64,000 nucleotides of DNA, taken from contig OY723311.1 of NCBI GenBank assembly GCA_963210315.1, forward strand, positions 806,001-870,000. The letters are read 5' to 3'. The notes below the pieces were generated by a model. The model saw only the letters and a list, made by a program, of their open reading frames with translations, was not told where the DNA came from and searched no databases. A program made the translations under genes and the position numbers. How positions within the stretch are numbered: the first letter of the stretch is position 1; each line of letters begins with the position of its first letter. Below, one piece after another: positions 53,223-63,018 of the stretch. The DNA is from Rhynchopus euleeides (taxonomy: Eukaryota > Euglenozoa > Diplonemea > Diplonemida > Diplonemidae).

Positions 53223-55790
53223 ATGGGCGATCACTACGGCGGTGGTGGTTACGGCGACGCCTACGGGTACGGCGGTGGGAAGGGCGGGAAGGGTGGCAAG
53301 GGTGGCTATCAGCAGCCGCAGTACGGCGGCTATCAGCAGAACTACCAGCAGCAGGGCTACTACCAGCAGCAGCAGGGGTACCCGCAGCAGGGTTACCAGG
53401 GGGGCTACCAGCAGGATGCCTACCAGCAGCAGCAGCAGTGGCAGCAGCCTCAGCAGCAGCAGCAGTGGCAGCAGCAGCAGCAGCAGCCCCAGCAGCAGCA
53501 GCAGCAGCCCCAGCAGCAGCAGCAGCAGCAGCCCCAGCAGCAGCAACAGGCTTACCAGGCGCCTGGGAGGCAGCAGCAGCAGCAGCAGCCGGCACAGCAG
53601 CCGCAGCAGGCTCAGCCGCAGCACCAGCAGCCGCGTCAGGCAGCAGCATCGCCAGCGGCAGGAGTGCAGGCTCAGCCTCAGCAGCAGCAGGCGAAACCCG
53701 CAGCGCAGGGCAGCAAGGCGGTGCCCGGAAAGCTGGCGCCGCGGACCGTGGGTGGTGGCGGCGGTGCCGCCCTGCCTGGGAAGCTGGAGCCCCGCAAGGT
53801 GGAGAACCAGTTCTCCAAGAAGGGCGACAGCAAGAGCGTGAAGCTCCCCATGCCCACGCAGGCGAAGGCCGCAACACCTGCGGCAGCAGCACCCGCCCCG
53901 GCAGCAGCTGACAAGGACGCACCGAAGGCCAAGCCGAAGGTGATGTCGCTCGGCGGCGCAAGCAAGCCCAAGGAGGAGGCGAAGCCGGCAGCAGCAAAGG
54001 ACGCACCGAAGGAGGAGAAGCCGAAGGAGGAGAAGAAGGATGCCAAGGCGGAGAAGAAGGAGAAGCCGCGTGCCGTGCGGAAGGAGTTCAAGAGGGACCC
54101 CCGCCCCCACATGAACGTCGTCTTCATCGGGCACGTTGACGCAGGGAAGAGCACGATCAGCGGGAACATGATGGTGCTGAGCGGGTGCGTTGACGACCGT
54201 ACCATGGAGAAGTACGAGCGTGAGGCGAAGCAGAAGAACCGTGAGGGGTGGCACCTGGCGTACATCATGGACCTTGACGAGCAGGAGCGTGAGAAGGGCA
54301 AGACCCACGAGACGGGTGCTGGGTACTTCGAGACTGAGACCAAGCGCTTCACCATCCTCGACGCCCCCGGCCACAAGGCATTCGTGCCCAGCATGATCGG
54401 TGGTGCGTGCCAGGCAGACGTGGCGGTGCTTGTCATCTCCGCCCGGAAGGGTGAGTTCGAGACTGGGTTCGACAAGGGTGGGCAGACCCGCGAGCACGCC
54501 CTGCTGGTGAAGACGTGCGGTGTGGCTCACCTCATCGTGGTGGTCAACAAGATGGACGACCCGTCTGTGGAGTACGCGCAGGAGCGGTACGACGAGATTG
54601 TCAGCAAGCTGACTCCCTTCCTGAAGTCGACCGGTTTCAACAGCAAGCAGTACCAGTTCCTGCCTGTGTCGGGTCTCAAGGGCGACGGGCTGAAGCGTGC
54701 CTTCAAGAAGGAGGACATGCCGTGGTACGACGGGCCCTTCCTGCAGTCTGCCCTGGACAAGCTCGTCCTCCCTGGGCGCAAGGTTGATGACCCCGTGCGT
54801 TTCCCTGTGCACGGCAAGTACAAGGACGAGGGCAAGCTCCACGTGCACGGGAAGCTCGAGTCTGGGCAGCTGGCTGTGGGTGACAAGGTATGCTACCGAT
54901 CTGCCCACAATATTAAGTAAAGAGTCGGTGCAGCCAGCGCAGGAATCATTTTACCGTGCGGATCCGTGCGAACCCATCCTTTTTGTTTTCACGCCCGAGT
55001 GTTCGTCGTTCGCAGCATACCAACTGTTGCTGCCCTTCTCTCTTGTGATCTACCCGGTTGCATTAGTTTTGCTACAGTCAGCCTGCCTGCTGTCGCACAG
55101 GGTTCACGCCACTTCCATCTTCATGCCCATTGCCAACAATTCCTCCCGCTGCTACAGGTGCTGATCCAGCCCACGAAGCTGATGGCCACCATCGAGTCCA
55201 TCATCCTTGAGGAGCACCCCCAGGAGGCCGGTTTCGCTGGCGACCAGCTGATCCTGAAGCTGAAGGGTGTGGACGAGGAGGACATGCACACCGGCTTTGT
55301 CCTGACCGACCCCCAGGAGGCGCTGTCCAACGTGCAGTACTTCCACGCACAGGTGTGTCCCGTGCTACACTGCCTTGCCAGCATAGCTTGTGTAGCCTGC
55401 CCCCAGCTTGCCTCGTGTTGTGTTTGCCATCGCACTTCATCCGCACCACCCCCATGATCACAGGTCATGATCCTGGACGTGAAGTCGATTATCAGCTCTG
55501 GGTACACCGGGTCGATCATGCACATCCACTCCCTTGCGGAGGAGGTGACGTTCAACAAGCTTCTCGCGACGATCGACAAGAAGACGAACAAGATCAAGGA
55601 GAAGTACCCGAAGTTCGTGAAGGGTAAGGACTGCGTGATGGTCCGGATGGAGGTCGCGAACCCTGTCTGCATTGAGGAGTACAAGGTGTTCGACCGCATG
55701 GGCCGTTTCATGCTGCGTGACGAGGGCAAGACCATCGCCGTCGGTGTCGTCACCAAGCTGCTCGACAAGCTCCCCGAGGACAAGGAGTGA
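53223..55790 (+). CDS. SUP35: Translation termination factor eRF3 with prion-like N-terminus
   Basis: Three exons, 53223-54887, 55158-55352 and 55464-55790, give 728 residues; introns 270 bp (GTATGC) and 111 bp (GTGTGT), both phase 0. eRF3 is the GTPase that works with eRF1 to release the finished chain at stop codons. The GTPase motifs are G1 GHVDAGKS at 303-310, G3 DAPGH from 380 and G4 NKMD at 442-445. IGGACQADVAVLVISA and GEFETGFDKGGQTREHALL separate it from EF-1 alpha and Hbs1. Domains 2 and 3 follow to the end. Residues 1-160 are Gln/Gly/Tyr-rich with repeats of the GYQQ and QQGY kind, and 165-295 are Ala/Lys/Glu/Pro-rich. This N and M layout is like that of yeast Sup35. Confidence 0.95.
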
Positions 55791-58662
55791 ACCGACACCC
55801 GCAACCCAACCCCCCGCCCCCCTGCCCGCAAGACCGCCACCCCGACCCGCCCACCGACCCAGACTCTGCTGACCGAACCGAGGCCCACCACACGGAGCAG
55901 CACGACGGAACCACACGACGGCGCCAACAGGAACCCACTCCCCAAGGCCCGTGAGTATCGACCCCTCTCCCCACCTGGCCGCCCGGCTTCGGTGGGGAAA
56001 CAGCAGGCCCAGCCTCCGCAGCCACCCAAGCCAGCCCAGCTGGCCAAGGTGGCTGTCCCCGCTTCGCGGGGAAGCCCTTCAGGGGCACGCGATGCTGGCC
56101 CCGACGCATCCCTGCGTGGCGGAGGCGGAGGCAACCGCGATGCAGGAAGCGGCAAAGGCGATGAAGGAAGGTGGGCAACCTGCCACCCACTCCGGACACG
56201 CATGGCCCGCCACGGCGCAGGGCAGGCGGGCCCGAACCCCCCCAGTCCAGAAGGTCTAGCGAAGAGCAGAGGAGCAGCAAGAGCACCAGCAGCAGCAGCA
56301 GCAGGGGATGAGAATCAGCTCAGCCCCCCCGGCCCAGTATCCCCTGGGTAACATGCGCCCCCCCCTCGCCCCAAGTCTGGCGGGCGAGCGGGGGGTGGGT
56401 GGTGGGGGGGGGGGGGCTGGAGTAGAGGAGGAGGGGGGGGGGGAAGGAAGTCACGCAGGAGGCTGTATGAATCTGATGCAACAAGATACCGGTGGGGTAG
56501 AGGGTGTGGCATCAAAAAAGGAGAGTCTCTCGGTGGTGTGTGTGCGCACCGCTGCAAAATAAATGGATTCGTGTGTGTGCAGTGGGGGTTGGTACACCAG
56601 GAGTTTTTTTCTCTCGGGTGTGTGCAACTTACACTGAGCATAAAGGTTACAGTGTGCTGTAACACATGTTTGTGTCTGGCAAAGGAGGGTTCATACGTTA
56701 GGCAGTTGGTACACCGAAGGACGTTGCAACACGTTGTCAATAATTGAAAAAGAAAAAATGATTCACGCGCTGTGTGAGGGTGGGAGGGGGGGGGGATGTT
56801 TTCAGATCCCTATTTCTTTTTTTGCTGTGGGTGCTGCTGTGTTTGCTCGAAGCTATGACCTTCTATTCTGGGTGGATGTATCGCCGTCTCTAACCCACAA
56901 TGCGGGGAACGATCTCCCTTAATTATTGGACAGGCCTTTTCTCTCACGATTACGAGCAACATAATTGCAGAGAAGATGTGATGCTGAGCGTGGTAGGTGC
57001 TGAGGTTGGGTTGAGTTGGGTTGAGCTGGGCGTGTGTTGTGAAAGCGTTGTGTTGCGTGCTGGGTCACATTCCGTCCCAGCCAAAAAAAACAGGGGGGTG
57101 TGGCAACAAACCAGAGAAAATTCAAAGCAATACTGCGCCATGCTAAAAAATCAAACATGAGGTATACCGCAAATCAGGCTTCGCTTTGTGATTGTCAGCA
57201 ACAAAAAATATAGCCTCGTTTTGTCCCCCCCCCACATCACCCCCAACACGTGTCGGGAGACTTGTCTGACCTTCATTTTCGACAATCAAACCCCCCCTCC
57301 CCCTGTTTTTTCCAGCGGCATTTGGTGATCGAGGGATGATCACTTTTCTCTGCCCTGCCCTGCCCTGCCGCCCCCCCCCCCCTCCGCAAAGCTAACAATA
57401 CCCTGACCTTCAATTTTGCGGTCCCCCCCCCCCATCCCACCCCCCCGTCCCTCCCTGTTCTCGTTCACCGTTCTCCCTTCCCCAGCCCCCCTTTCTTCAG
57501 AAACGGATATCATTGCTGTGGTGGCAACACATATTTTAGTGGCAAGCGCAACACTACATCCTCTCCAGAACTTGGCAAGGAAAAGCGGCTGATTTTTTTT
57601 ACTCAAAAAAAGCGACTCGTGGTGGTCATCTCAGGGCACTGGGGTGCGGTGGTGGTGGTGGTGGTGGTGGTTTCTGGCAACACAAACGCAAACATCACAC
57701 AGCCAGACCTTGACGGCAAAGATAGCTTCATGCCGCAAAGAAATGTTGCCGGGGGGGGTTGTTTGGTGACAAACCCCACTCACTCAAGATAGTCTGCCCC
57801 TGCCCCGCGTTTGTCTTCGAAAGCGGTGCAGGGTGGTGGTGGTGGGGGGGTGATGGTGATGGAGTAGCTGCGGCCATACGAAGGGTGTGTGCAGAAGTAA
57901 AGACAAAGCAAATGTATCATCAAGAACGCCCAAGAGTGCGGGGGGGGGGGGTGGGGGTGGGGGTGGGACAGTCCGACAATCGCTGGAACTCTTCAGCAAA
58001 CATGCCAGCCGAGGGGGGGGGGAGGAGGGGGCGGGGTGTGTGTATCTTCTGAGGGGATATGGCACCGCGGTTCTGCTGCTGTGTTATAATTATCCCCAGC
58101 CCCACACCCTACCCCACGCCCCCCCCGCCCCCCCCCTCCCCCCCCCTCCCCGCTCCAGACACGAGATCTCATATGGTTCGGCAGATCGGTTGGCGACAGG
58201 AAGCGCAGGCTCGGCATCCCCTCCCACCCCTCACCTCTCCCCCCTTGCTGGAGCCTTCTTCTCACAACTGCACGTTTGGGAGATTTATTGAATAGTTCGG
58301 AGCAAGTATCACCGTGCGACGCGAAAGTCACAACATCCGCGACGGTTTTCTGTGCACACCTCCACCGTTGCAGCAGCCGCTGCAGCGTGACCCAACGAGG
58401 GCATCCAAGGCGGAGGGGAGGATGTTCTGTGGGGCGATTTGCTTCGCCGCCGCCTCATCCCGCAGGCTCTTCAGTGTGTGCAGAAGGACCTTGTGGCGCA
58501 CAAGCCCCGCGACGTCCAATCCGGCGGGCGAACGAGGCGAAAACGTGCATGATTTTCACCACCACCACCACCACACCCCCCATGCCACCACAGAGGGACA
58601 CGCTTGAGCCCCCCCTCACCCTCGCCCTCTCCCCCTTCATCCTGCAGCGCAGAGGGGTGGCC
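55791..58662. other. Intergenic, 2.9 kb; no gene seen
   Basis: C/G-run-rich, with GT and (GGT)n microsatellites (for example 57646-57668). The frame upstream of the kappa ATG is open back to 58276 but not kappa-like. A diverged copy of the short conserved element lies at 57245-57293. CATCCTGCAG at 58638-58647 lies 15 nt before the next ATG. Confidence 0.5.
57245..57293. repeat. Short conserved element, diverged copy C
   Basis: Shares the 3' half of copies A and B: GTGTCGGGAGACTTG, a TTC-rich middle and GACAATCAAACCCCC. The 5' half (CTAACAT) is not recognised here. Confidence 0.4.
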
Positions 58663-60792
58663 ATGGCTGACGGCAGCCGAGACACGTTTCCCGACTGGGA
58701 TCTCGAAGGCGGCAGCGACTGCGACAGCGATGCCCCCTCTCTGACGGACGACCCCTCGTGGGGTGTCCCTCCCCCGCCGCCACTGCCGTGCCAGATGGGG
58801 GTTCTGCCTGGCGGCGGTGCGGGCTTCGTGGGGGGCCCCGCACCTGCGGTGCAGGTGGGTGGGTCCCCAGAACTGTCTCGGAAGGAGAGCGAGCAGGTGC
58901 AGCAGGGCGGCAGCAACAGCAACGCACACCTGTATGTGTTTACAAACGAGAAGAGTGGGATGCAGGGGTGTGACAAGGAGCTGCAGCAGCGGGTCATCGA
59001 TGAGCTCTCCCGCGGGTCGAAACACTTCCAACACGCCCAGAGCAAAGACGCGAAGCTGATGGCGAAGGTTGAGGCACTCCGCAGCAGGCTTTCGCAGATG
59101 ACCCCCGCCCAGGCCACGCTCTGCGGGAGGCGGGGTGCGGAGCTCATCGCACAGGCCGAGGGGGAGCGCCGCAGCACCCGGTGGTGCTGCGTCCTGGATA
59201 TGGACATGTTCTACGCCGCTGTGGAGATCAAAGACAACCCGTCTCTGAAGGACAAGCCTGTTGCTGTCGGCGGGCTCTCCATGATCTCCACGACAAACTA
59301 CATCGCACGGCAGTATGGAGTCCGCGCGGCAATGCCTGGGTTCATCGGGAAGGAGCTCTGCCGCCGGCAGGGCGTCGAGCTCCTCTTCGTCCACTCCGGG
59401 TTCAAACGCTACTCCGAGGAGTCGAAGAAGTTCAAATCGGTTGTCGAAAGGTACGGCCCCTACTCCTCCCACTCCGTCGACGAGGTGTCGCTCGACCTCA
59501 CCTCTGCGGTGCGCAGCGCCGCGGATGCGGAGCGGGAGCGCATCATGCAGGAGGGGGGTGCGCCGCCCCCCGCCGACACACTGGAGCTCGCCGCCGCAGG
59601 GAAGCTCCTTTCCGAAATCCGCAACGAGATCTGCGTTGAAACCGGCGGGCTCACTGCGAGCGGATGTCTCGCCCCAAACTTCATGCTGGCGAAGATGGGC
59701 GCCGATGTGAACAAACCGGATGGCCAGTTCATCGCACCGCGAACGCGGGACGACGTCCTGGCGTGGATGCGTGACATCCCCGTGCGAAAAATCCCCTTCG
59801 TCGGGAAGGTCACCGAGAGGCTCCTCAAGGAATCCCTCGGCATCCACACCGCAAAGGACATCATCGACAACGCTGCGAGGGTCGTGTTTGCCCTGGAGGG
59901 GGGCAAGCAGGAGTCCTTCCTCATCCGCTCCGCCCTGGGCATCGCGAAGGATGAGCTGTCGGACTACTCCAACAAGCCCGAGGGATCCGTCGCCCGGCAG
60001 ACGGTGGGTGCAGAGCGGACCTTCGCCTCCCTCACGGGGCGTGCCAACCTCGAGGGCATGCTGCGCACCGTCGCAGCGAAGGCGGCAGCCCAGCTGGAGG
60101 AGCAGGGCCTCCCGGGGGGGAAAACCGTGATACTGAAGCTGAAGCGGTCCGACTTCACAGTGTTGACCCGGCAGGCCCCCATGTCGCGCTACGTCCGGAC
60201 GGAGCAGGAGATATACGCCGCTGCCCACCCGCTGCTGCTCCGCGCGATTGGAGCCGACGCGGGGCTCTCCCTGCGGCTGATGGGTGTCCGCGTGGCGAAG
60301 TTTGCCAACCAGGTGAGCTACACCGAGGCGCGCGACACCACGCAGAAGCGCATCGACACCTTTTTCAAAAAGCCCGCAGCGGATCCCCCAAGCGAGGGTG
60401 CCGGCGGTGGCACCGGTGCTGCTGACTCCACCCGACCCCCGCTGCCACCCCCTGCAGGTGACAGCAGCGGGGATGCCGATGTGGTTTGCCTTCTGAGCGG
60501 CCCCTCTGAAGAGGCGGAGGCAAAGGTGGGTATAGGGGCGGAGGTCGAGGAGCTCGACGGGCCGGAGGAGGAGGGGGGTGGGCGCTGTTTGCGTGGTGGG
60601 GCAGGGGTGGGTGTGGAGGGGGCGGGGGATGTGGAGGAGGTGGTGGGGTGCCCGGGTTCCCCGGCCCAGAAGCGGCGTGCTGTGGCGGGGAGGAAGGCGG
60701 GGGTGGCGCGGAGGAACCCTCCCCCGAGCAAGGCCCGGCGGAGGCGGGGTTGTGATGGAGCTTCGCCCGATACGGCGATTGAGCTGGAATGA
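58663..60792 (+). CDS. POLK: DNA polymerase kappa (Y family), copy 1
   Basis: A single exon of 709 residues from the ATG at 58663, which follows CTGCAG by 15 nt. It is a translesion polymerase that extends past bulky and minor-groove adducts. The N-clasp region YVFTNEKSGMQGCDKELQQRVIDELSRGSKHF (about 91-122) marks kappa rather than eta, iota or DinB. Palm residues are D179 and D181 (VLDMDMFYAAVE) and D273-E274 (SVDE). AVGGLSMISTTNYIARQYGVRAAMPGFIGKELC is the finger region. The C-terminus has KRIDTFFKKP (about 563-572), which resembles a PCNA-binding PIP box, then a basic, acidic and Gly-rich tail with KR-rich clusters, so it is probably nuclear. No zinc finger (UBZ) is seen. Confidence 0.93.
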   Translation: MADGSRDTFPDWDLEGGSDCDSDAPSLTDDPSWGVPPPPPLPCQMGVLPGGGAGFVGGPAPAVQVGGSPELSRKESEQVQQGGSNSNAHLYVFTNEKSGMQGCDKELQQRVIDELSRGSKHFQHAQSKDAKLMAKVEALRSRLSQMTPAQATLCGRRGAELIAQAEGERRSTRWCCVLDMDMFYAAVEIKDNPSLKDKPVAVGGLSMISTTNYIARQYGVRAAMPGFIGKELCRRQGVELLFVHSGFKRYSEESKKFKSVVERYGPYSSHSVDEVSLDLTSAVRSAADAERERIMQEGGAPPPADTLELAAAGKLLSEIRNEICVETGGLTASGCLAPNFMLAKMGADVNKPDGQFIAPRTRDDVLAWMRDIPVRKIPFVGKVTERLLKESLGIHTAKDIIDNAARVVFALEGGKQESFLIRSALGIAKDELSDYSNKPEGSVARQTVGAERTFASLTGRANLEGMLRTVAAKAAAQLEEQGLPGGKTVILKLKRSDFTVLTRQAPMSRYVRTEQEIYAAAHPLLLRAIGADAGLSLRLMGVRVAKFANQVSYTEARDTTQKRIDTFFKKPAADPPSEGAGGGTGAADSTRPPLPPPAGDSSGDADVVCLLSGPSEEAEAKVGIGAEVEELDGPEEEGGGRCLRGGAGVGVEGAGDVEEVVGCPGSPAQKRRAVAGRKAGVARRNPPPSKARRRRGCDGASPDTAIELE

Positions 60793-61467
60793 GTAACGGG
60801 GGTGAGGTGGTGTGTGTGTGTTTGCCTGTGTTTCTTTTCGCAAATTTTCGCGGGGGGGGGGGGGGGGGAAATACATCCTCTCTTTTTTTTGGATCTAACC
60901 TCACGCAACAAACACATTACAAAACAAGTTCTCTCTCTCTCTTCTCTCTCGCATATGCTCGTCGCCTAACCTCCCCGTTCCCCCCCCCCCCCCCTATCTC
61001 GCTCTCAAGCGTTTGACACCGTGCTGCTGGCGTGCTGCCCCCTGATGCCAAATTAAACAGCACGCGTGGTCCCCCTCTCTCCACTACCGCCTCACATCCT
61101 CACGCAAGCATATTCCACACCACCCTCCAGCAACTGCCATGTTATGCATCCTGGCCTTGCTGCCACACCTAGCCCTGTGTGGGCAGGCGCTCTTCAGTGC
61201 CACTCCCCTGTCTGCCAGCCCCCTTGAGGCGTTTTGCTGCGGTGGTCGCCGCTGGTTTCATGCAAGGTTGCTCCCTGAGGCCTAGCCCCCCCCCCCCTCC
61301 CTCCCTTCCCCCTCCCCAGCCTGCAGCCCCCGATCTGCAGGGATGAAGTATTTTTGTTGCGTTGCGAACGCGCGGGGGGGGGGCGGGTAGGGTTCCTTGG
61401 GTTTCACCACCACACCTATGCACAGGCACGACGGGTGGACAGGGGGTGCGTGTGCCTGCTTCACACC
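60793..61467. other. Spacer between the two kappa genes
   Basis: G- and C-runs (60852-60868, 60978-60993), a CT run at 60931-60950, and a strong pyrimidine tract ending CCCCTCCCCAG at 61319, about 150 nt before the next ATG. No gene seen. Confidence 0.5.
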
Positions 61468-63018
61468 ATGCGCGCAGCACGCATTGCGTCGCAATGTTGC
61501 ATCTCCACAGGCAGCTCCACAGCCCAGCAGGCCCGATGGGCCTCCGCGTCGAAGCGGAAGCCGAAGGTGGAGCAGCTGTATGTGTTCACACAGGAGAAGG
61601 GCGGGATGAAGGGGTTTGACAAGGCGCTGCAGCAGAAGGTGATCCAGGAGCTCTCGAAGGGGACCCCCCACTTCAAGCACAGCATGGCCCGCGACAAGGC
61701 GTCGGATGCGCAGGTGAAGGAGCTTAAGAAGGCTGTGGCGAAGCTGGAGAAGGGCAATGCCCTTGCTGCCCACACAAAGGAGGCTGACCTGATCATCCGT
61801 GAGGCGGAGCAGCACCGATGCGACGGGGAGTGGTGCTGCGTGCTGGACATGGATGCCTTCTATGCAGCCGTGGAGACCCTCGCAGTGCCAGAGTACAACG
61901 ACATCCCGATGGTTGTCGGGACGCGCAGCATGGTTGCCACCGCAAACTATCCCGCCCGGAAGCTCGGTGTCCGCTCCGCCATGCCTGGGTTCATCGCACT
62001 GGAGCTCTGCTTCCAGCAGGGGCAAGAGCTCACCTTCGTCCGCCCGGACATGCCGAAGTATAAAAAGGTGAGCAAGAAGGTTGCCGCCACTGTGAAGCCC
62101 TACTCCGACGACGTCACCATGCGCACCATGGATGAGATCTACATGAACCTGACGCCCTACATCCGCCGCACCGCTGCGAAGAAGGGTATCGAGGAGGGGC
62201 AGGCTGCGGTGGAGGTGCTCAAGAAGATGCGTGCCGACATCTTGCGCGCGACAGGGCTCACTGCGTCTGCGGGCCTCGGGCCCAACCTGATGCTTGCGAA
62301 GCTCGCATCTGATGTGAACAAGCCGAACGGGCAGTTTGCCACACCGCGCTCACGTGCTGATGTGAAGAAGTGGCTGGGGGCAATGCCCGTCCGCAAGCTC
62401 CCCGGAGTTGGGCAGGTCACGGAGAAGCTTCTGACGGAAGGCTTGGGCATGCACAAGGTGAGCGATGTGATTGCCAGGCGTGGGTATCTTGTCGGGGCGA
62501 TGGGGTCGAAGAAGAAGACGATTGTGCATCTGCTGACGGCAGCACTCGGCATCGGGAAGGAAAAGCTGGAGCCGCGGAAGGCTACCACCGTCGGTTTCGA
62601 GAAGACCTTCGCAAACCTCTCGGGGGTGGAGACGCAGAAGAAAGCTCTGCGCCGCGTCTTGCACACCGCCAACGAGGCTCTCCCAAAGCGCGCGTCTGTG
62701 TACGGCTTCACCCTGAAGATCAAATTCTCCGACTTCAGCATTGTGTCCAAGGGGGTGTCGTCGAAAGAACCCCTCACCCCCTCTGAGGTGGAGGAGCGTG
62801 CAACCAAGAAGCTGGCGGAAATCCTGGCCGAAAACCCCATTGAGATCCGCCTGATCGGGGTGCGTCTTACGGTTAAGCCCCCAAAGAAGGCTGCGACAGC
62901 GAAGAAGGCTGCCCCGGCAAAGAAGGCTGCGCCGGCGAAGAAGGCTGTGCCGGCAAAGAAGGCTGCGCCAGCGAAGAAGGCTGCGGCATCGAAGAAGGTT
63001 GCGCCGGCGAAGAAATGA
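61468..63018 (+). CDS. DNA polymerase kappa copy 2, likely mitochondrial
   Basis: A single exon of 516 residues. The first about 35 residues lack acidic residues and are rich in R, A, S, C and Q (MRAARIASQCCISTGSS...), like a mitochondrial presequence. The N-clasp QLYVFTQEKGGMKGFDKALQQKVIQELSKGTPHF and finger segment (SVRSAMPGFIALELC-like) match copy 1. Catalytic residues are D127 (VLDMDAFYAAVE) and D222-E223 (TMDEIYMNL), so it should be active. The C-terminus (about 470-516) is a KKAAPAK-type repeat of Ala, Lys and Pro, similar to histone H1 tails, which could bind DNA. Trypanosomes have tandem kappa genes, and a mitochondrial kappa is reported in T. cruzi; the same use is inferred here. Confidence 0.9.
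   Translation: MRAARIASQCCISTGSSTAQQARWASASKRKPKVEQLYVFTQEKGGMKGFDKALQQKVIQELSKGTPHFKHSMARDKASDAQVKELKKAVAKLEKGNALAAHTKEADLIIREAEQHRCDGEWCCVLDMDAFYAAVETLAVPEYNDIPMVVGTRSMVATANYPARKLGVRSAMPGFIALELCFQQGQELTFVRPDMPKYKKVSKKVAATVKPYSDDVTMRTMDEIYMNLTPYIRRTAAKKGIEEGQAAVEVLKKMRADILRATGLTASAGLGPNLMLAKLASDVNKPNGQFATPRSRADVKKWLGAMPVRKLPGVGQVTEKLLTEGLGMHKVSDVIARRGYLVGAMGSKKKTIVHLLTAALGIGKEKLEPRKATTVGFEKTFANLSGVETQKKALRRVLHTANEALPKRASVYGFTLKIKFSDFSIVSKGVSSKEPLTPSEVEERATKKLAEILAENPIEIRLIGVRLTVKPPKKAATAKKAAPAKKAAPAKKAVPAKKAAPAKKAAASKKVAPAKK

Noticed and set aside
53100..54908. 602-codon open frame on the - strand
   Set aside because: Shadow of eRF3; the poly-Leu part is the complement of the CAG repeats.
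58471..60876. 801-codon open frame on the - strand
   Set aside because: Shadow of Pol kappa copy 1.
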